Origin: Mucilaginibacter kameinonensis
Lineage (GTDB): Bacteria > Bacteroidota > Bacteroidia > Sphingobacteriales > Sphingobacteriaceae
Assembly (NCBI RefSeq): GCF_003675385.1
Contig: NZ_RCWZ01000004.1
Location: forward strand, 806,001 to 870,000
Reading direction: 5' to 3'
DNA: 64,000 nucleotides
The position numbers and the translations under genes were made by a program. Below are positions 1 to 8,227 of this stretch, one piece after another. Below the pieces are notes generated by a model, which saw only the letters and a program-made list of their open reading frames with translations, did no database searches and was not told the DNA's origin. Position 1 is the stretch's first letter, and each line of letters starts with the position of its first letter.

Positions 1-1116
1 CAGGAAGGTACCATCTCATACAATATCACTACCGAAAAAGGGCAGGTTATTAAAACACTGTCAAAACCGGTAAACCTTGCCAAAAAGAGCTCTTCAAAAT
101 ATGACTTTGATGTTCCGGGTTTAAAGGCGGGCTTTTACAAGCTTAACATGATGATCAACGTAAGCGACTATGACGATACTACCCGTCGCGCTTTCGGGAT
201 TAAACCAGACGACATCAGGTCGCAGTATGCTAAACCTGCGGATTTTGACCAGTTTTGGCAAACCGCCAAAGATGAACTGGCTAAGGTGAAGCCCAACTAC
301 AAACTCACCGAGCTACCCGACAGGCAAACGGAAAATCGCAAGGTTTATCAAATTGAAATGAAATCGCTTGATGATATTCTCATCCGCGGTTTTATGACGG
401 TGCCTATCACTAAAAATAAGGACAAAAAGTTTTCGGTACTGCTGGGTTTGCCCGGTTACCAGGTTAACCTGCAGCCCATAGTTGGTGACGACCCTGACCT
501 GGTGATCATCACCCTGAATACCCGCGGCCAGGGAACCAGTAAAGACGTGGTGCATACCGAGCGCGATGCCTTTATCTCCTATCATATTGAAGATAAAAAC
601 AAATACGTGATGCGCGGCGTGATCATGGACTGCGTTAGAGCTGTTGATTTTATTTTTGCCCAGCCTAACCTGCGTCATGATCAGATCCTTGCGAGTGGTG
701 GCAGTATGGGTGGCTTTCTGTCATTGGCTGTTTCGGGCCTTGATCACCGCATAGCTTTATGTTCGGCACAAAACCCCATCATGAGCGATGTACATAACCT
801 GGTTGGCGCGGTAACATGGCCAATTAATGATATCAGGAAATACTGCAACAGCAAAGCCGGGGTAAGCTTTGACCAGGTGATCAACAACCTTGATTATTAC
901 GATACCAAAAACTTTGCAAGCAGGATAAAATGCCCTACGCTTATTGGTTTAGGCTTACTTGACCCCTTCGTACCCCCTGCCAATGGCTATGCCGTTTACA
1001 ATTCATTGAATGGCGATAAGCACATGATCATATTTAAAAATCTGGGCCACGAAGTAAGCGTTGAGTACAAAGAGTACGAGGGCCGTTGGATGCGTGATAC
1101 ATTTGGTTTATTTTAG
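1..1116 (+). CDS. Acetylxylan esterase-like alpha/beta hydrolase (5' end outside window)
   Basis: The frame is open from base 1, so the gene starts left of the window; 371 codons are visible. An N-terminal region of about 55 residues precedes an alpha/beta-hydrolase domain of the AXE1/CE7 type. The nucleophile is in GGSMGG (Ser codon 703-705), the acid probably Asp in GLLDPFVPP (codon 961), and the base His in LGHE (codon 1048-1050). CE7 enzymes remove acetyl groups from xylo-oligosaccharides and other small acetylated compounds. The Met at 148 is internal: coding continues upstream without a stop. Substrate is inferred only. The next gene follows after 12 bases, so the two may be co-transcribed. 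Confidence 0.8.
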   Translation, partial: QEGTISYNITTEKGQVIKTLSKPVNLAKKSSSKYDFDVPGLKAGFYKLNMMINVSDYDDTTRRAFGIKPDDIRSQYAKPADFDQFWQTAKDELAKVKPNYKLTELPDRQTENRKVYQIEMKSLDDILIRGFMTVPITKNKDKKFSVLLGLPGYQVNLQPIVGDDPDLVIITLNTRGQGTSKDVVHTERDAFISYHIEDKNKYVMRGVIMDCVRAVDFIFAQPNLRHDQILASGGSMGGFLSLAVSGLDHRIALCSAQNPIMSDVHNLVGAVTWPINDIRKYCNSKAGVSFDQVINNLDYYDTKNFASRIKCPTLIGLGLLDPFVPPANGYAVYNSLNGDKHMIIFKNLGHEVSVEYKEYEGRWMRDTFGLF

Positions 1117-1128
1117 CACGTTTAAACC

Positions 1129-1980
1129 ATGGGCCTGAAGTTATCCATTTCAAAATATTTTCTGTTTACAGCAATTACGCTTGCTGCTTTTATACCTGCT
1201 AAAAGCTACGGCGGCGGTTTCCCGGTACGTCCGGGCAGGATCACGCTTACGCCATCAGCAACCTACTTTTTTGCCAATAAAGCCTGGGACGAAAACAGCC
1301 ATAAAGGATCCTTTGCCAATAACGGCAAGTTTACTTCCTGGAGCTATGCCTTGTATTCGGAGGTTGGCTTAAGTCGCCGGTTTACGCTATCGGTACTGGC
1401 CCCCTATGTCATGAATACTTTCGCGACAGATCTTGGTACCAGCAAAAGCTCCGGCTTTCAGGACCTTGAAGTAGGCATCAGGTATTACCTGGCCAATATT
1501 AATTATAAATATTATTTCAGCTTACAGGGTACAGCCATTGTACCTATGTACACCAATACTGCATTGGGCTATAACCAAAAAGGAGCCGAACTCAGACTGG
1601 CCTTTGCAGGCAGCGGGCACCTGTTTAGCAAAAACTCATTCTTTATTCTCGAAAACGGCGTACGCGAATATTTTGGCTACGAAAGTGTTTTCCAGGACAG
1701 GTATAATGCCACTTACGGCCTAACGCTCGATAAAAAATTCCACGAGCAAATTTCATTAAGCGTAGGCGGATTTTATGCCACCAGTATCAACAAGGAATTT
1801 AACGTAAACCCAAGTGCCAGCAAAAACTTCGCGTTTAACCAGGTTGCGTTAAGCTACGGGCATTCCTTTGCCAAAAGCCTATCGATGTTTTTAACAGGGG
1901 GCACGTTTGTTACCGGCCGTAATACCGGCGCAGGCAGCAACTTGTCGGCGTCGCTTATTTACCGGATAGATACTAAATAG
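1129..1980 (+). CDS. Secreted outer-membrane beta-barrel protein (transporter-like)
   Basis: 283 residues. Residues 1-27 form a signal peptide (hydrophobic FLFTAITLAAF, then AKSYG). The remainder alternates aromatic/hydrophobic and polar residues in short strands and ends with SLIYRID, as expected of an outer-membrane barrel. The pattern resembles the putative phenol-degradation MetA-pathway outer-membrane family (PF13557), whose role is usually solute passage or unknown. It lies 12 bases after the esterase, perhaps letting a product or substrate cross the outer membrane. Family assignment is from overall appearance; the barrel call is firmer than the family. Confidence 0.6.
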   Translation: MGLKLSISKYFLFTAITLAAFIPAKSYGGGFPVRPGRITLTPSATYFFANKAWDENSHKGSFANNGKFTSWSYALYSEVGLSRRFTLSVLAPYVMNTFATDLGTSKSSGFQDLEVGIRYYLANINYKYYFSLQGTAIVPMYTNTALGYNQKGAELRLAFAGSGHLFSKNSFFILENGVREYFGYESVFQDRYNATYGLTLDKKFHEQISLSVGGFYATSINKEFNVNPSASKNFAFNQVALSYGHSFAKSLSMFLTGGTFVTGRNTGAGSNLSASLIYRIDTK

Positions 1981-2034
1981 CTTTGTAAAAGCTCAAAGCC
2001 AATTGCCAAATTATCTAAAACAGCAAAAATTGCG

Positions 2035-2595
2035 CTACACTAAATCAGCAGCGGATTTTTCCGTTTCAAACAGATTTAATACTTCATCCCAATTGTGAAC
2101 GCGTACGTGCTGGTGTTCATGCTTGTTGTGATGCGCATTGAACATGATGGCTTTACCGCTGCAATAATCAAGGTTTTTGCAATGATCATCTATCAGGTAA
2201 TCGGTATTGATGATGCTTTTATCGCCACACAGCACAATATTACGCCAGCTGATAAAAGGAAAATACTCCTGTAGCCATTCCAGCTTCTCGAATAATGATA
2301 ATGGAAACTCGGTAGCAGCCGATACAATGTACACCTCATAATCTTCCGTCAGCTTTTTAACAGCCTCAACAGCGCCGTGCATAACAGGCAACGTGCGGAA
2401 AAAACCCGGCAGGTTCAGGGAAGCTTTGGTAGCGGCATCCAACGGAAAAGCCTCCGCATGCGATAAGCCCTCAATAGCTTCAAGGGTTGTTGTAATGCCA
2501 TACAACTGCTCATAATATTTGATCAGCTGCGGCTCGACATCGGCCATAACGCCGTCCATGTCGATTGCGATAGTTTTTCTTTCATGCAATTTCAT
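2035..2595 (-). CDS. 5'(3')-deoxyribonucleotidase-like HAD phosphatase
   Basis: About 186 residues from the ATG at 2595; a start 4 codons upstream is possible but less likely, since MKLHERKTIAIDMDGV is the typical family start. HAD motif I is DMDGVMADVE (Asp12 nucleophile, Asp14 acid/base); motif II lies in YIVSAATEF and motif IV in TDYLIDDH. This matches the NT5C-type family (PF06941), which dephosphorylates (deoxy)nucleoside monophosphates in the cytoplasm. It is divergent from the DeoR gene with only 66 bases between the starts, so the two probably share regulatory sites. Confidence 0.8.
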   Translation of the reverse strand: MKLHERKTIAIDMDGVMADVEPQLIKYYEQLYGITTTLEAIEGLSHAEAFPLDAATKASLNLPGFFRTLPVMHGAVEAVKKLTEDYEVYIVSAATEFPLSLFEKLEWLQEYFPFISWRNIVLCGDKSIINTDYLIDDHCKNLDYCSGKAIMFNAHHNKHEHQHVRVHNWDEVLNLFETEKSAADLV

Positions 2596-2613
2596 GCAGC
2601 AAAACAAAACATT

Positions 2614-2660
2614 TTTGCAATATTTTGCAAATTATTTATAACTTTGCATTATATTGCAAA
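2614..2660 (+). promoter_or_regulatory. DeoR gene promoter with TTGCAA operator repeats
   Basis: A Bacteroidota -7 element TAACTTTG is at 2639-2646 with TTTG at 2614-2617 (21-base spacer). Over it lie TTGCAA at 2615-2620 and 2625-2630 (10 bases apart, same helix face) and an inverted pair TTTGCA 2643-2648 / TGCAAA 2655-2660. Occupancy would block both promoter boxes, so autorepression by the DeoR protein is the simplest reading. The same sites could control the divergent HAD gene. Confidence 0.55.
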
Positions 2661-2661
2661 C

Positions 2662-3411
2662 ATGGTAAGAGAAGAAAGACTCCAGATCATATTAGATCAC
2701 GTATCAAAGGATAACAAGGTTATGCTTACCGAATTGAGCGAGAAGCTCAATGTTTCGGAAGATACCGTACGCCGCGACATCAAAGTACTGGCCGATCAAA
2801 AGCTATTAACTGCGGTAAGGGGCGGCGCTGTTGCCCACTCCCCTATCCCGCACCATTACCGGGCAAGGGAAAAACACGATGTAGCATCAAAAAAGGTGAT
2901 CGCATCTAAAGTATTAAGCTTTTTAAAAGACGGACAAGTGGTAATTTTTGACGGCGGTACATCAACACTGGCCGTTGCCGAAAGCCTGCCCGACGATTTA
3001 AGGATCACCGTTGTTACCAACAGTTTCCCCGTGGCAAACGCGCTGGAAGATCATCCAACGGTTGAAGTGATATTTGCAGGCGGTCGGCTGTACAAATCAT
3101 CCTTCACCACTATTGGTCATGAAACCATCAACGCTTTCAGGAACATCCGGGCCGATCTGTGCATTTTTGGGATCTGCAGTGTGCACCCTACCATAGGCAT
3201 CACCACCCGCGATTACGAAGAGGCAGAGATCAAGAAAACGATGATCGAAATATCAAAGGAAACCATCGCGCTCTCCACCTTAGAAAAAATAAACAAAGCT
3301 GATTCTTACTACATAGGCCCGGTTACAGAACTGGCCACTATCATTACCGATGTATCTCCCGACGACGAACAACTATCGGTATACAGGGAAGCAGGCATCA
3401 ACATCTTTTAA
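2662..3411 (+). CDS. DeoR/GlpR-family transcriptional regulator
   Basis: 249 residues from ATG 2662; an in-frame ATG 78 bases upstream would run through the promoter and is rejected. N-terminal winged HTH, residues 1-57, with LTELSEKLNVSEDTVRRDI as the recognition region, then a DeoRC sugar-phosphate sensor domain (about 75-235) with FDGGTSTLAVAESL and the usual FAGGRLY and GHETINAF segments. These regulators repress sugar or nucleoside operons until a phosphorylated intermediate binds. It precedes the MFS exporter by 11 bases, suggesting that the pump is a co-transcribed target. Effector unknown. Confidence 0.88.
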   Translation: MVREERLQIILDHVSKDNKVMLTELSEKLNVSEDTVRRDIKVLADQKLLTAVRGGAVAHSPIPHHYRAREKHDVASKKVIASKVLSFLKDGQVVIFDGGTSTLAVAESLPDDLRITVVTNSFPVANALEDHPTVEVIFAGGRLYKSSFTTIGHETINAFRNIRADLCIFGICSVHPTIGITTRDYEEAEIKKTMIEISKETIALSTLEKINKADSYYIGPVTELATIITDVSPDDEQLSVYREAGINIF

Positions 3412-3422
3412 CATCCAACAAC

Positions 3423-4607
3423 GTGAAAAAAAGTTTACTACCGCTTACCTTAGGCGGCCTCGGCATAGGCACTACCGAATTTGTAATGATGGGCATGCTG
3501 CCCGATATTGCCAATGATTTTCATACCAGTATCCCTGTTGCAGGGCACCTTATTTCGGCTTATGCTTTAGGCGTGGTTATTGGCGCGCCACTGTTGGTAG
3601 CATTTACCAGCAGCTATCCCCCTAAAAAAATCCTGACCGTATTGATGATCATTTTTACAGTCTTCAATGCCTGTTCGGCCTTTGCGCCAAATCATTATGT
3701 GTTGTTGTTTTCGAGGTTGTTAGCAGGCTTACCGCACGGCGCGTTTTTTGGTGTAGGCTCGGTAGTAGCTACCCGCCTTGCCGAAAAAGGTAAACAGGCG
3801 CAAGCCATTTCCATCATGTTTGCCGGTCTTACTATTGCCAACCTGCTTACCGTTCCTTTGGGTACTTATATAGGTCACCATTATTCATGGCGCTATACCT
3901 TTGGGATGATCGCTGTAATTGGCTTGCTCACTTTAATATTTATCCAATTATGGCTGCCGCAGTTAGCACCCAACAATAGCGGCAACATCCGCTCTGAGCT
4001 TACATTTTTCAGAAAAAAGCAGGCCTGGCTTATCATTGGCCTTACGGCTATTGGTACCGGCGGTCTTTTTGCATGGATCAGTTACATAGCCCCACTCATG
4101 ACCGAAGTATCTAAGTTTGCGGCCAGCAGTGTTCCTTATGTATTGGTTTTAGCTGGTCTGGGCATGGTAGTAGGCAATGTTATTGGCGGTAAACTGGCGG
4201 ATAAAGTTTCGCCAGTAAAAGCTTGTTTAATATTGATGATCACCATGGCCATATCATTAATCGTGATCTTCTTTGTTTCGCAAAATCAGATCCTGTCGCT
4301 GGTAATGACATTCATAACCGGTGGCCTTTCAATGGCCATAGGTTCGCCTATACAAACATTGATGATCAATACAGCCAAAGGTGCCGAAATGCTTGGCGCG
4401 GCTGCTACGCAAGCAGCCTTTAATATCGGTAACGCCTTAGGCGCTTTCCTGGGTGGCTTACCTATTGCCTGGGGATTAGGCTTTACCTCGCCGGAGATAG
4501 TAGGCGTAATTATGGCCTCAACCGGTGCTTTGTTTGCGTTGACACTAAGCAGGCAAAAGGTTAAGATTGTTGAGGAAGAAGTGGTGTTGGCGGGGAGTAA
4601 AATCTAA
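3423..4607 (+). CDS. MFS exporter, AraJ/PbuE-like (DHA1 type)
   Basis: 394 residues, GTG start at 3423. About 12 hydrophobic segments; the N-terminus GIGTTEFVMMGMLPDIA is characteristic of the DHA1 drug/nucleoside/arabinose efflux group (AraJ, PbuE, YdeA), and LAGLPHGAFFGVG is the loop 4-5 signature. It would export small polar metabolites or drugs across the inner membrane by proton antiport. It sits directly behind the DeoR regulator and probably depends on its promoter. Substrate cannot be read from sequence. Confidence 0.85.
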   Translation: MKKSLLPLTLGGLGIGTTEFVMMGMLPDIANDFHTSIPVAGHLISAYALGVVIGAPLLVAFTSSYPPKKILTVLMIIFTVFNACSAFAPNHYVLLFSRLLAGLPHGAFFGVGSVVATRLAEKGKQAQAISIMFAGLTIANLLTVPLGTYIGHHYSWRYTFGMIAVIGLLTLIFIQLWLPQLAPNNSGNIRSELTFFRKKQAWLIIGLTAIGTGGLFAWISYIAPLMTEVSKFAASSVPYVLVLAGLGMVVGNVIGGKLADKVSPVKACLILMITMAISLIVIFFVSQNQILSLVMTFITGGLSMAIGSPIQTLMINTAKGAEMLGAAATQAAFNIGNALGAFLGGLPIAWGLGFTSPEIVGVIMASTGALFALTLSRQKVKIVEEEVVLAGSKI

Positions 4608-4631
4608 AAAGCTACCACGAACATATAATAT

Positions 4632-4719
4632 GTCATTGCGAGCGAAGCGTGGCAACCGCACGGGAGCATATCCGCTCTGTACAGCGTGCGATTGCTTCGT
4701 CGTTCCTCCTCGCAATGAC
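4632..4719. repeat. Family A palindrome, copy A1 (gene-less derivative)
   Basis: Starts GTCATTGCGAG and ends CTCGCAATGAC, between two convergent genes. Its left 31 bases (4630-4660) and right 35 bases (4687-4721) are identical to the ends of the GIY-YIG-carrying copy at 48423-48869, including the asymmetric arm interiors. The middle retains only CTCTGTA next to the right arm. Confidence 0.9.
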
Positions 4720-4730
4720 ATGGAGCAGAT

Positions 4731-5204
4731 TTATGGCAGGTATTTTCCAAACAGATCCTCAATCACCTTGGTACGATAATCAAATATCTGCTCAACTTTG
4801 CTTTTAACAAAAACGGCATTGGCAAACCTGCCAATTGCACCATAAGGGATAGCGTAGTGCAAAAGATCGGTCATGTGTACACCTCCGTCTATCTCCTTAA
4901 AATGGTGCTGGTGATGCCATAGGGCGTAAGGGCCAAAACGCTGCTCATCAACAAAATACTTTTTATCATCAACATGGGTGATCTCGGTCATCCAGTTCAT
5001 TTTGATACCCAGCAATGGCGATATTTTGTAGGTGATGATCATGCCCGCATACATTTTGGTATCGGCGGTATAATCAGATGTAACTACAAAACTCATATCC
5101 TTCGGCGTGATCTTGGCCAGGTTTAAAGGGGACGAAAAAAAATCCCAGGCATCGTTAAGGGTGATGGGGAGGCTTTGTTCTCTTTTTAAAACGTATGTTT
5201 TCAC
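4731..5204 (-). CDS. SRPBCC-family ligand-binding protein
   Basis: 157 residues from a GTG at 5204 (VKTYVLKREQSLPI). The frame stays open upstream to 5372, but that part reads through a palindromic repeat and is not credible coding. The fold signature is that of the START/Bet v1-like SRPBCC group (COG4276-type): WDFFSSPLNLAKITP at the N-terminus, then YKISPLLGIKMNWMTEIT and WHHQHHFKEIDGGVHMTDLLHY. Such proteins bind hydrophobic ligands or act as cell-division-inhibitor-like partners; the exact role is unknown. It is convergent with the MFS gene across repeat A1. Confidence 0.8.
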   Translation of the reverse strand: MKTYVLKREQSLPITLNDAWDFFSSPLNLAKITPKDMSFVVTSDYTADTKMYAGMIITYKISPLLGIKMNWMTEITHVDDKKYFVDEQRFGPYALWHHQHHFKEIDGGVHMTDLLHYAIPYGAIGRFANAVFVKSKVEQIFDYRTKVIEDLFGKYLP

Positions 5205-5258
5205 TATGGGGTAACAAGGATGAAGGGGGAATGTTATAAAAACACAAAAGAAACTGGA

Positions 5259-5370
5259 GCCGCCGCTCGCATCCTTGCGAGTAGCAACTATCAAGCGGCC
5301 TCCCGGCCGCCGGGCCACGGAGGCCAGAGGCCTGGAAATAGTTGCCGCTCGGCTGGAGCCGAGCGGCGGC
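5259..5370. repeat. Family C double-hairpin palindrome, copy C1
   Basis: Each arm is its own hairpin: left CTCGC-N6-GCGAG; right GCCGCTCGGC-CAGCC-type stem reading GCTCGGC-TGGA-GCCGAGC. The arms are followed inward by GCAACTAT / ATAGTTGC, giving the large inverted repeat. The centre is a second GC-rich palindrome of GGCC/CCGG words. Copy C2 is at 17981-18090. Confidence 0.85.
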
Positions 5371-5387
5371 AAAATTCACTAATTTAT

Positions 5388-6224
5388 CTATCTCTCTTCC
5401 TTCCCTATCGGCAAATCCCTTCTTGACCATTCGCTCCATGAACCCACATAAAGCTTGGCACCAGCGATACCGGCATAATCCAAACCCAGCAAAGTATGGC
5501 AAGCTGTAACACCCGATCCGCAGTGAACAATCACCTCATTATGCGCCACATCGCCAATAGCGGCATCGTAGGCTTTGCGCAATTCATCGGCAGGTAAATA
5601 TCTGCCATCGGCACCAAGGTTATTGGTATAAGGCAAGTTAAGCGCACCAGGTATGTGCCCGGCAATCAGATCCAAAGGCTCTGTCTGCCCTAAATATCTT
5701 GGTGTTTCGCGAACATCTATCACTACACGCGAAGGGTCTTTGGCCGCTTCGCCTGCTTCATCAATCAAAACCGTATTGGCATACTCATGCGTTACCGGGT
5801 ACGGGTCAACCGGGGTTGGCGTGTAAGCCTCGGTGATTAGCTCAACACCGGCATTTTTAGCCGCCTGCAAACCGCCATTCAGTACCTGCACATTTTCATG
5901 GTCAATAGCCCGCAGCATCCACCATAAACGCGAGGCCGCAAACGCGCCCGACTTATCGTCATAAACCACCACATGGCTTTGAGGCGTAACACCCCAGTTG
6001 CCTAACTGTACAGCAAATTCCTGTATGTTGGGCAGCGGATGCCTGCCGCCAAAAGCGGGATCTTCGGGTTTAGTGGTAAGGTGCTGGTCGAGGTCGGCGA
6101 ATATCGCGCCTTTCAGGTGACCGGCCAGGTAACGCTGATAGGAGTCTTGCCCTGCGCGGGCATCAATGAGAATAGTATCCTTGCCGGCCAAAGCCGGATC
6201 GTTGATTTCAATTAATGACGACAT
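5388..6224 (-). CDS. 3-mercaptopyruvate sulfurtransferase (two-domain rhodanese)
   Basis: 278 residues with two rhodanese domains (about 1-130, inactive, and 150-270, catalytic). The active-site loop is HCGSGVTAC with Cys235; CGSGVTA is diagnostic of mercaptopyruvate rather than thiosulfate sulfurtransferases. Domain boundaries show ILIDAR near the start and VVIDVRETPRYLG in the second half. It transfers sulfane sulfur from 3-mercaptopyruvate to thiols or cyanide in the cytoplasm. It is a single gene with a 59-base gap to the YkuK gene upstream; an SseA/MST-type assignment is secure. Confidence 0.9.
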   Translation of the reverse strand: MSSLIEINDPALAGKDTILIDARAGQDSYQRYLAGHLKGAIFADLDQHLTTKPEDPAFGGRHPLPNIQEFAVQLGNWGVTPQSHVVVYDDKSGAFAASRLWWMLRAIDHENVQVLNGGLQAAKNAGVELITEAYTPTPVDPYPVTHEYANTVLIDEAGEAAKDPSRVVIDVRETPRYLGQTEPLDLIAGHIPGALNLPYTNNLGADGRYLPADELRKAYDAAIGDVAHNEVIVHCGSGVTACHTLLGLDYAGIAGAKLYVGSWSEWSRRDLPIGKEER

Positions 6225-6283
6225 AGGTATATCTGATATGTTTAAATATCAAATATAGATACACCGCTTTTAGTTTGGCAAAT

Positions 6284-6757
6284 TTACTGCACTATTTTGT
6301 TGGCGCAGTATGAACTTGCAAAAGCCTCGGGTTTAGCCTTAAACACAAAACCCATGCTCAGGATGTAACCCATGGCCTCATGCAGGGCCGCGTTACTTTT
6401 AAACATCGGGTTGGTGTTAATGTCGGCATGTACCTCAAGGTCTACATCGTACAGGTCAAGCAAATCGCAAAGCTTGTAAGCAATGTCAATTGATTTTTGC
6501 ACTTCGCTCAGCATCCTTTCTTTGATGCTCATTTTTTGCGATGTGCGTTCCTGATGGATAAACATAAAGGCACCACGTTTTTCGCGCAGAAACACGATCA
6601 CCGTTGCGAAATCTGTAATAGATCCCTTAACTTGAGAATCGGTGCCGATACATACTTTGAGTTTGTTACCAAGGAGGGCTTCGCGTTCAATTGCCTTTTC
6701 AACCTCTTCCATAATGGGCGATTGGATTACTTCGCCGCTGAATTTTCTCCAGGTCAT
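6284..6757 (-). CDS. YkuK-family ribonuclease H-like protein
   Basis: 157 residues, the usual length of the DUF458/YkuK family (PF04308), which is predicted to have an RNase H fold. Candidate acidic residues are Asp in CIGTDSQVKG (about 37-46), Glu in the central helix KERMLSEVQ, and Asp in VHADIN. The C-terminus FKAKPEAFASSYCANKIV is strongly family-typical. No biochemical function is established for the family. Monocistronic as far as can be seen. Confidence 0.85.
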   Translation of the reverse strand: MTWRKFSGEVIQSPIMEEVEKAIEREALLGNKLKVCIGTDSQVKGSITDFATVIVFLREKRGAFMFIHQERTSQKMSIKERMLSEVQKSIDIAYKLCDLLDLYDVDLEVHADINTNPMFKSNAALHEAMGYILSMGFVFKAKPEAFASSYCANKIVQ

Positions 6758-7112
6758 AAAAATTATTTTAGGTAAATTTTAGGCGACCTTTTTTATGGGT
6801 CTATAAAAATAAGCGATTAGCTTTCATATTAACGTAAATAACATGTGATTTATTTGTTAACATTTATCTGATTGTTAACACGTTGGAGGATTTTAGGTAA
6901 AAGGTAAAAGGTGAATAGTACCCAACGCATGTGGGCTCCGACCGGGTGTTAGCAGAAAGGTTGTCTGAATCCGAATTTATCTAATTAAAGAATTTTTCGA
7001 ATCTTCTCAATTCTGACCATTCCACAAATTCTAAAAATCCGAGTTCAGATAACTGTAGCGAGGACGCGAGCGGCGGCGGGAAGTCACTGTTTGAAGTCAT
7101 TAACAGAATCGC
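6758..7112. other. Non-coding gap with three repeat remnants
   Basis: No credible gene in 355 bases. It holds a single short run of the AAAGGTA heptad (family E, 6895-6914), a family D palindrome (6961-7053), and half of a family C arm (7058-7077). The first 130 bases are AT-rich and include the promoter region of the YkuK gene. Confidence 0.7.
6961..7053. repeat. Family D AT-rich palindrome, copy D1
   Basis: Outer arms TCTGAATCCGAATTT and AAATCCGAGTTCAGA are imperfect inverted repeats; the interior contains several AATTC words. The same outer words occur at 44701-44844 and, in a more divergent form, at 30573-30746. Confidence 0.6.
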
Positions 7113-7517
7113 CTACAGCTTTCCCTTAGCCTGTAGTTCAAGCGGGACAACATCAATCAGCTCAAGTGATTTTACCATATCCTTAGTTCCAATTTTATAT
7201 TTTTTAAAATGTGACGTTTGTAAATGGGCTTTGTATGCAACCGTATCGGCATATATTTCAAAAACAGTGATATGAGCGGGGTTGTTCTTATCGGCCACGG
7301 CATGCAGGGTCAAAACGCCGGGTTCAACACGTACTGCCGTCTCAATTTGTTCTTTCAGGAAAACTTTATAATTATCGAGCTGGGCAGGGTCTATTTGTAA
7401 TTTGGCAATGTGCACAACCTTGTCACCTTGCTGGGCCGAAGCATTTTGATTAGTAAATACCATAATTAAAAATACCAATGTGATTGGCAACAATGCCTTG
7501 ATGTTTATTTGTTTCAT
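7113..7517 (-). CDS. Secreted antibiotic-biosynthesis-monooxygenase (ABM) domain protein
   Basis: 134 residues from ATG 7517, chosen because it places a clean signal peptide (MKQINIKALLPITLVFLIM ... ASAQ) at the N-terminus; the open frame upstream has no such sense. Residues 35-130 match the dimeric alpha/beta-barrel ABM fold (HIAKLQIDPAQLDNYK ... VEPGVLTLHAV ... FEIYADTVAYKAHLQTSHFKKY), as in putative quinol monooxygenases of the YgiN type. The family includes quinol and haem monooxygenases and many without activity. A periplasmic form is a little unusual. Divergent from the cupin gene with a 175-base gap. Confidence 0.8.
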   Translation of the reverse strand: MKQINIKALLPITLVFLIMVFTNQNASAQQGDKVVHIAKLQIDPAQLDNYKVFLKEQIETAVRVEPGVLTLHAVADKNNPAHITVFEIYADTVAYKAHLQTSHFKKYKIGTKDMVKSLELIDVVPLELQAKGKL

Positions 7518-7692
7518 TTTGAGTTGGTTTGAATAAATGGATAGCAAGGATGTATATTCAAATATGCCGATATTTTTCAGGCCGGGTATTATACCAATTA
7601 CTGTTTTATTTACCATTATCACTGTTTAGCCCGGTAAACAAAATCATAAGCTGTAATTTTGATCTGTTTAACAACAACTATAAAACAACACT

Positions 7693-8094
7693 ATGGAAAT
7701 TAAACGAAACGGCTCACAGGCATCTGGCAAAGGTCCGGCCGAATATTTTACCGGTTCTGTACGTATCGATCCGCTGATGAGCCCACCAGAACCTTCACGT
7801 GTGGCTATGGCCTTGGTTACCTTTGAACCGGGTGCCCGTACGACCTGGCATACCCATCCATTTGGGCAAACATTAATTGTTACTGCCGGTGCAGGATGGG
7901 TACAGCGCGAAGGCGATGCCAAACAAAATATTTACCAGGGAGATGTAGTTTATTTCCTGCCGAACGAAAAACATTGGCACGGCGCCACCGATACCACTGC
8001 CATGAGCCACATAGCTATACAGGAAAAATTAAACGGTTCGCCGGTTGATTGGATGGAGCAAGTGAGCGAGGATGATTATAAGGGGCAAGGTTAA
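7693..8094 (+). CDS. Cupin-domain protein (mandelonitrile-lyase-like)
   Basis: 133 residues, a single cupin barrel. Metal-ligand candidates are the two His of TWHTHPFGQ, the Gln that follows, and His in HWHGATD near residue 97. The opening residues (GSVRIDPLM, then VTFEPGARTTWHTHP) are typical of the small manganese-dependent cupins annotated as (R)-mandelonitrile lyase-like or carboxymuconolactone-associated. The natural substrate is unknown. Start ATG 7693 follows an AT-rich leader. Confidence 0.82.
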   Translation: MEIKRNGSQASGKGPAEYFTGSVRIDPLMSPPEPSRVAMALVTFEPGARTTWHTHPFGQTLIVTAGAGWVQREGDAKQNIYQGDVVYFLPNEKHWHGATDTTAMSHIAIQEKLNGSPVDWMEQVSEDDYKGQG

Positions 8095-8127
8095 CAAGTA
8101 ATTAATATTAAACCCTTTAACCAACAT

Positions 8128-8210
8128 GTCATTGCGAGGCACGAAGCAATCGCACGGAGGCACGACCGCTTTGCATAGCATGCGATTGCCACGCTATCGC
8201 TCGCAATGAC
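8128..8210. repeat. Family A palindrome, copy A2
   Basis: GTCATTGCGAG...CTCGCAATGAC between convergent genes. One arm is of the GCACGAAGCAATC type, the other of the TAGCGTGGCAATC type, i.e. the same asymmetric arm pair as A1 and the GIY-YIG copy but in opposite orientation. The core has GCTTTGCATAGCATGCG. Confidence 0.88.
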
Positions 8211-8227
8211 ATGGTTTTTAGTTTAAA

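Noticed and set aside
5205..5372. N-terminal extension of the SRPBCC protein with an upstream start
   Set aside because: The extension reads across palindrome C1 and intergenic DNA; the GTG at 5204 gives the usual family start.
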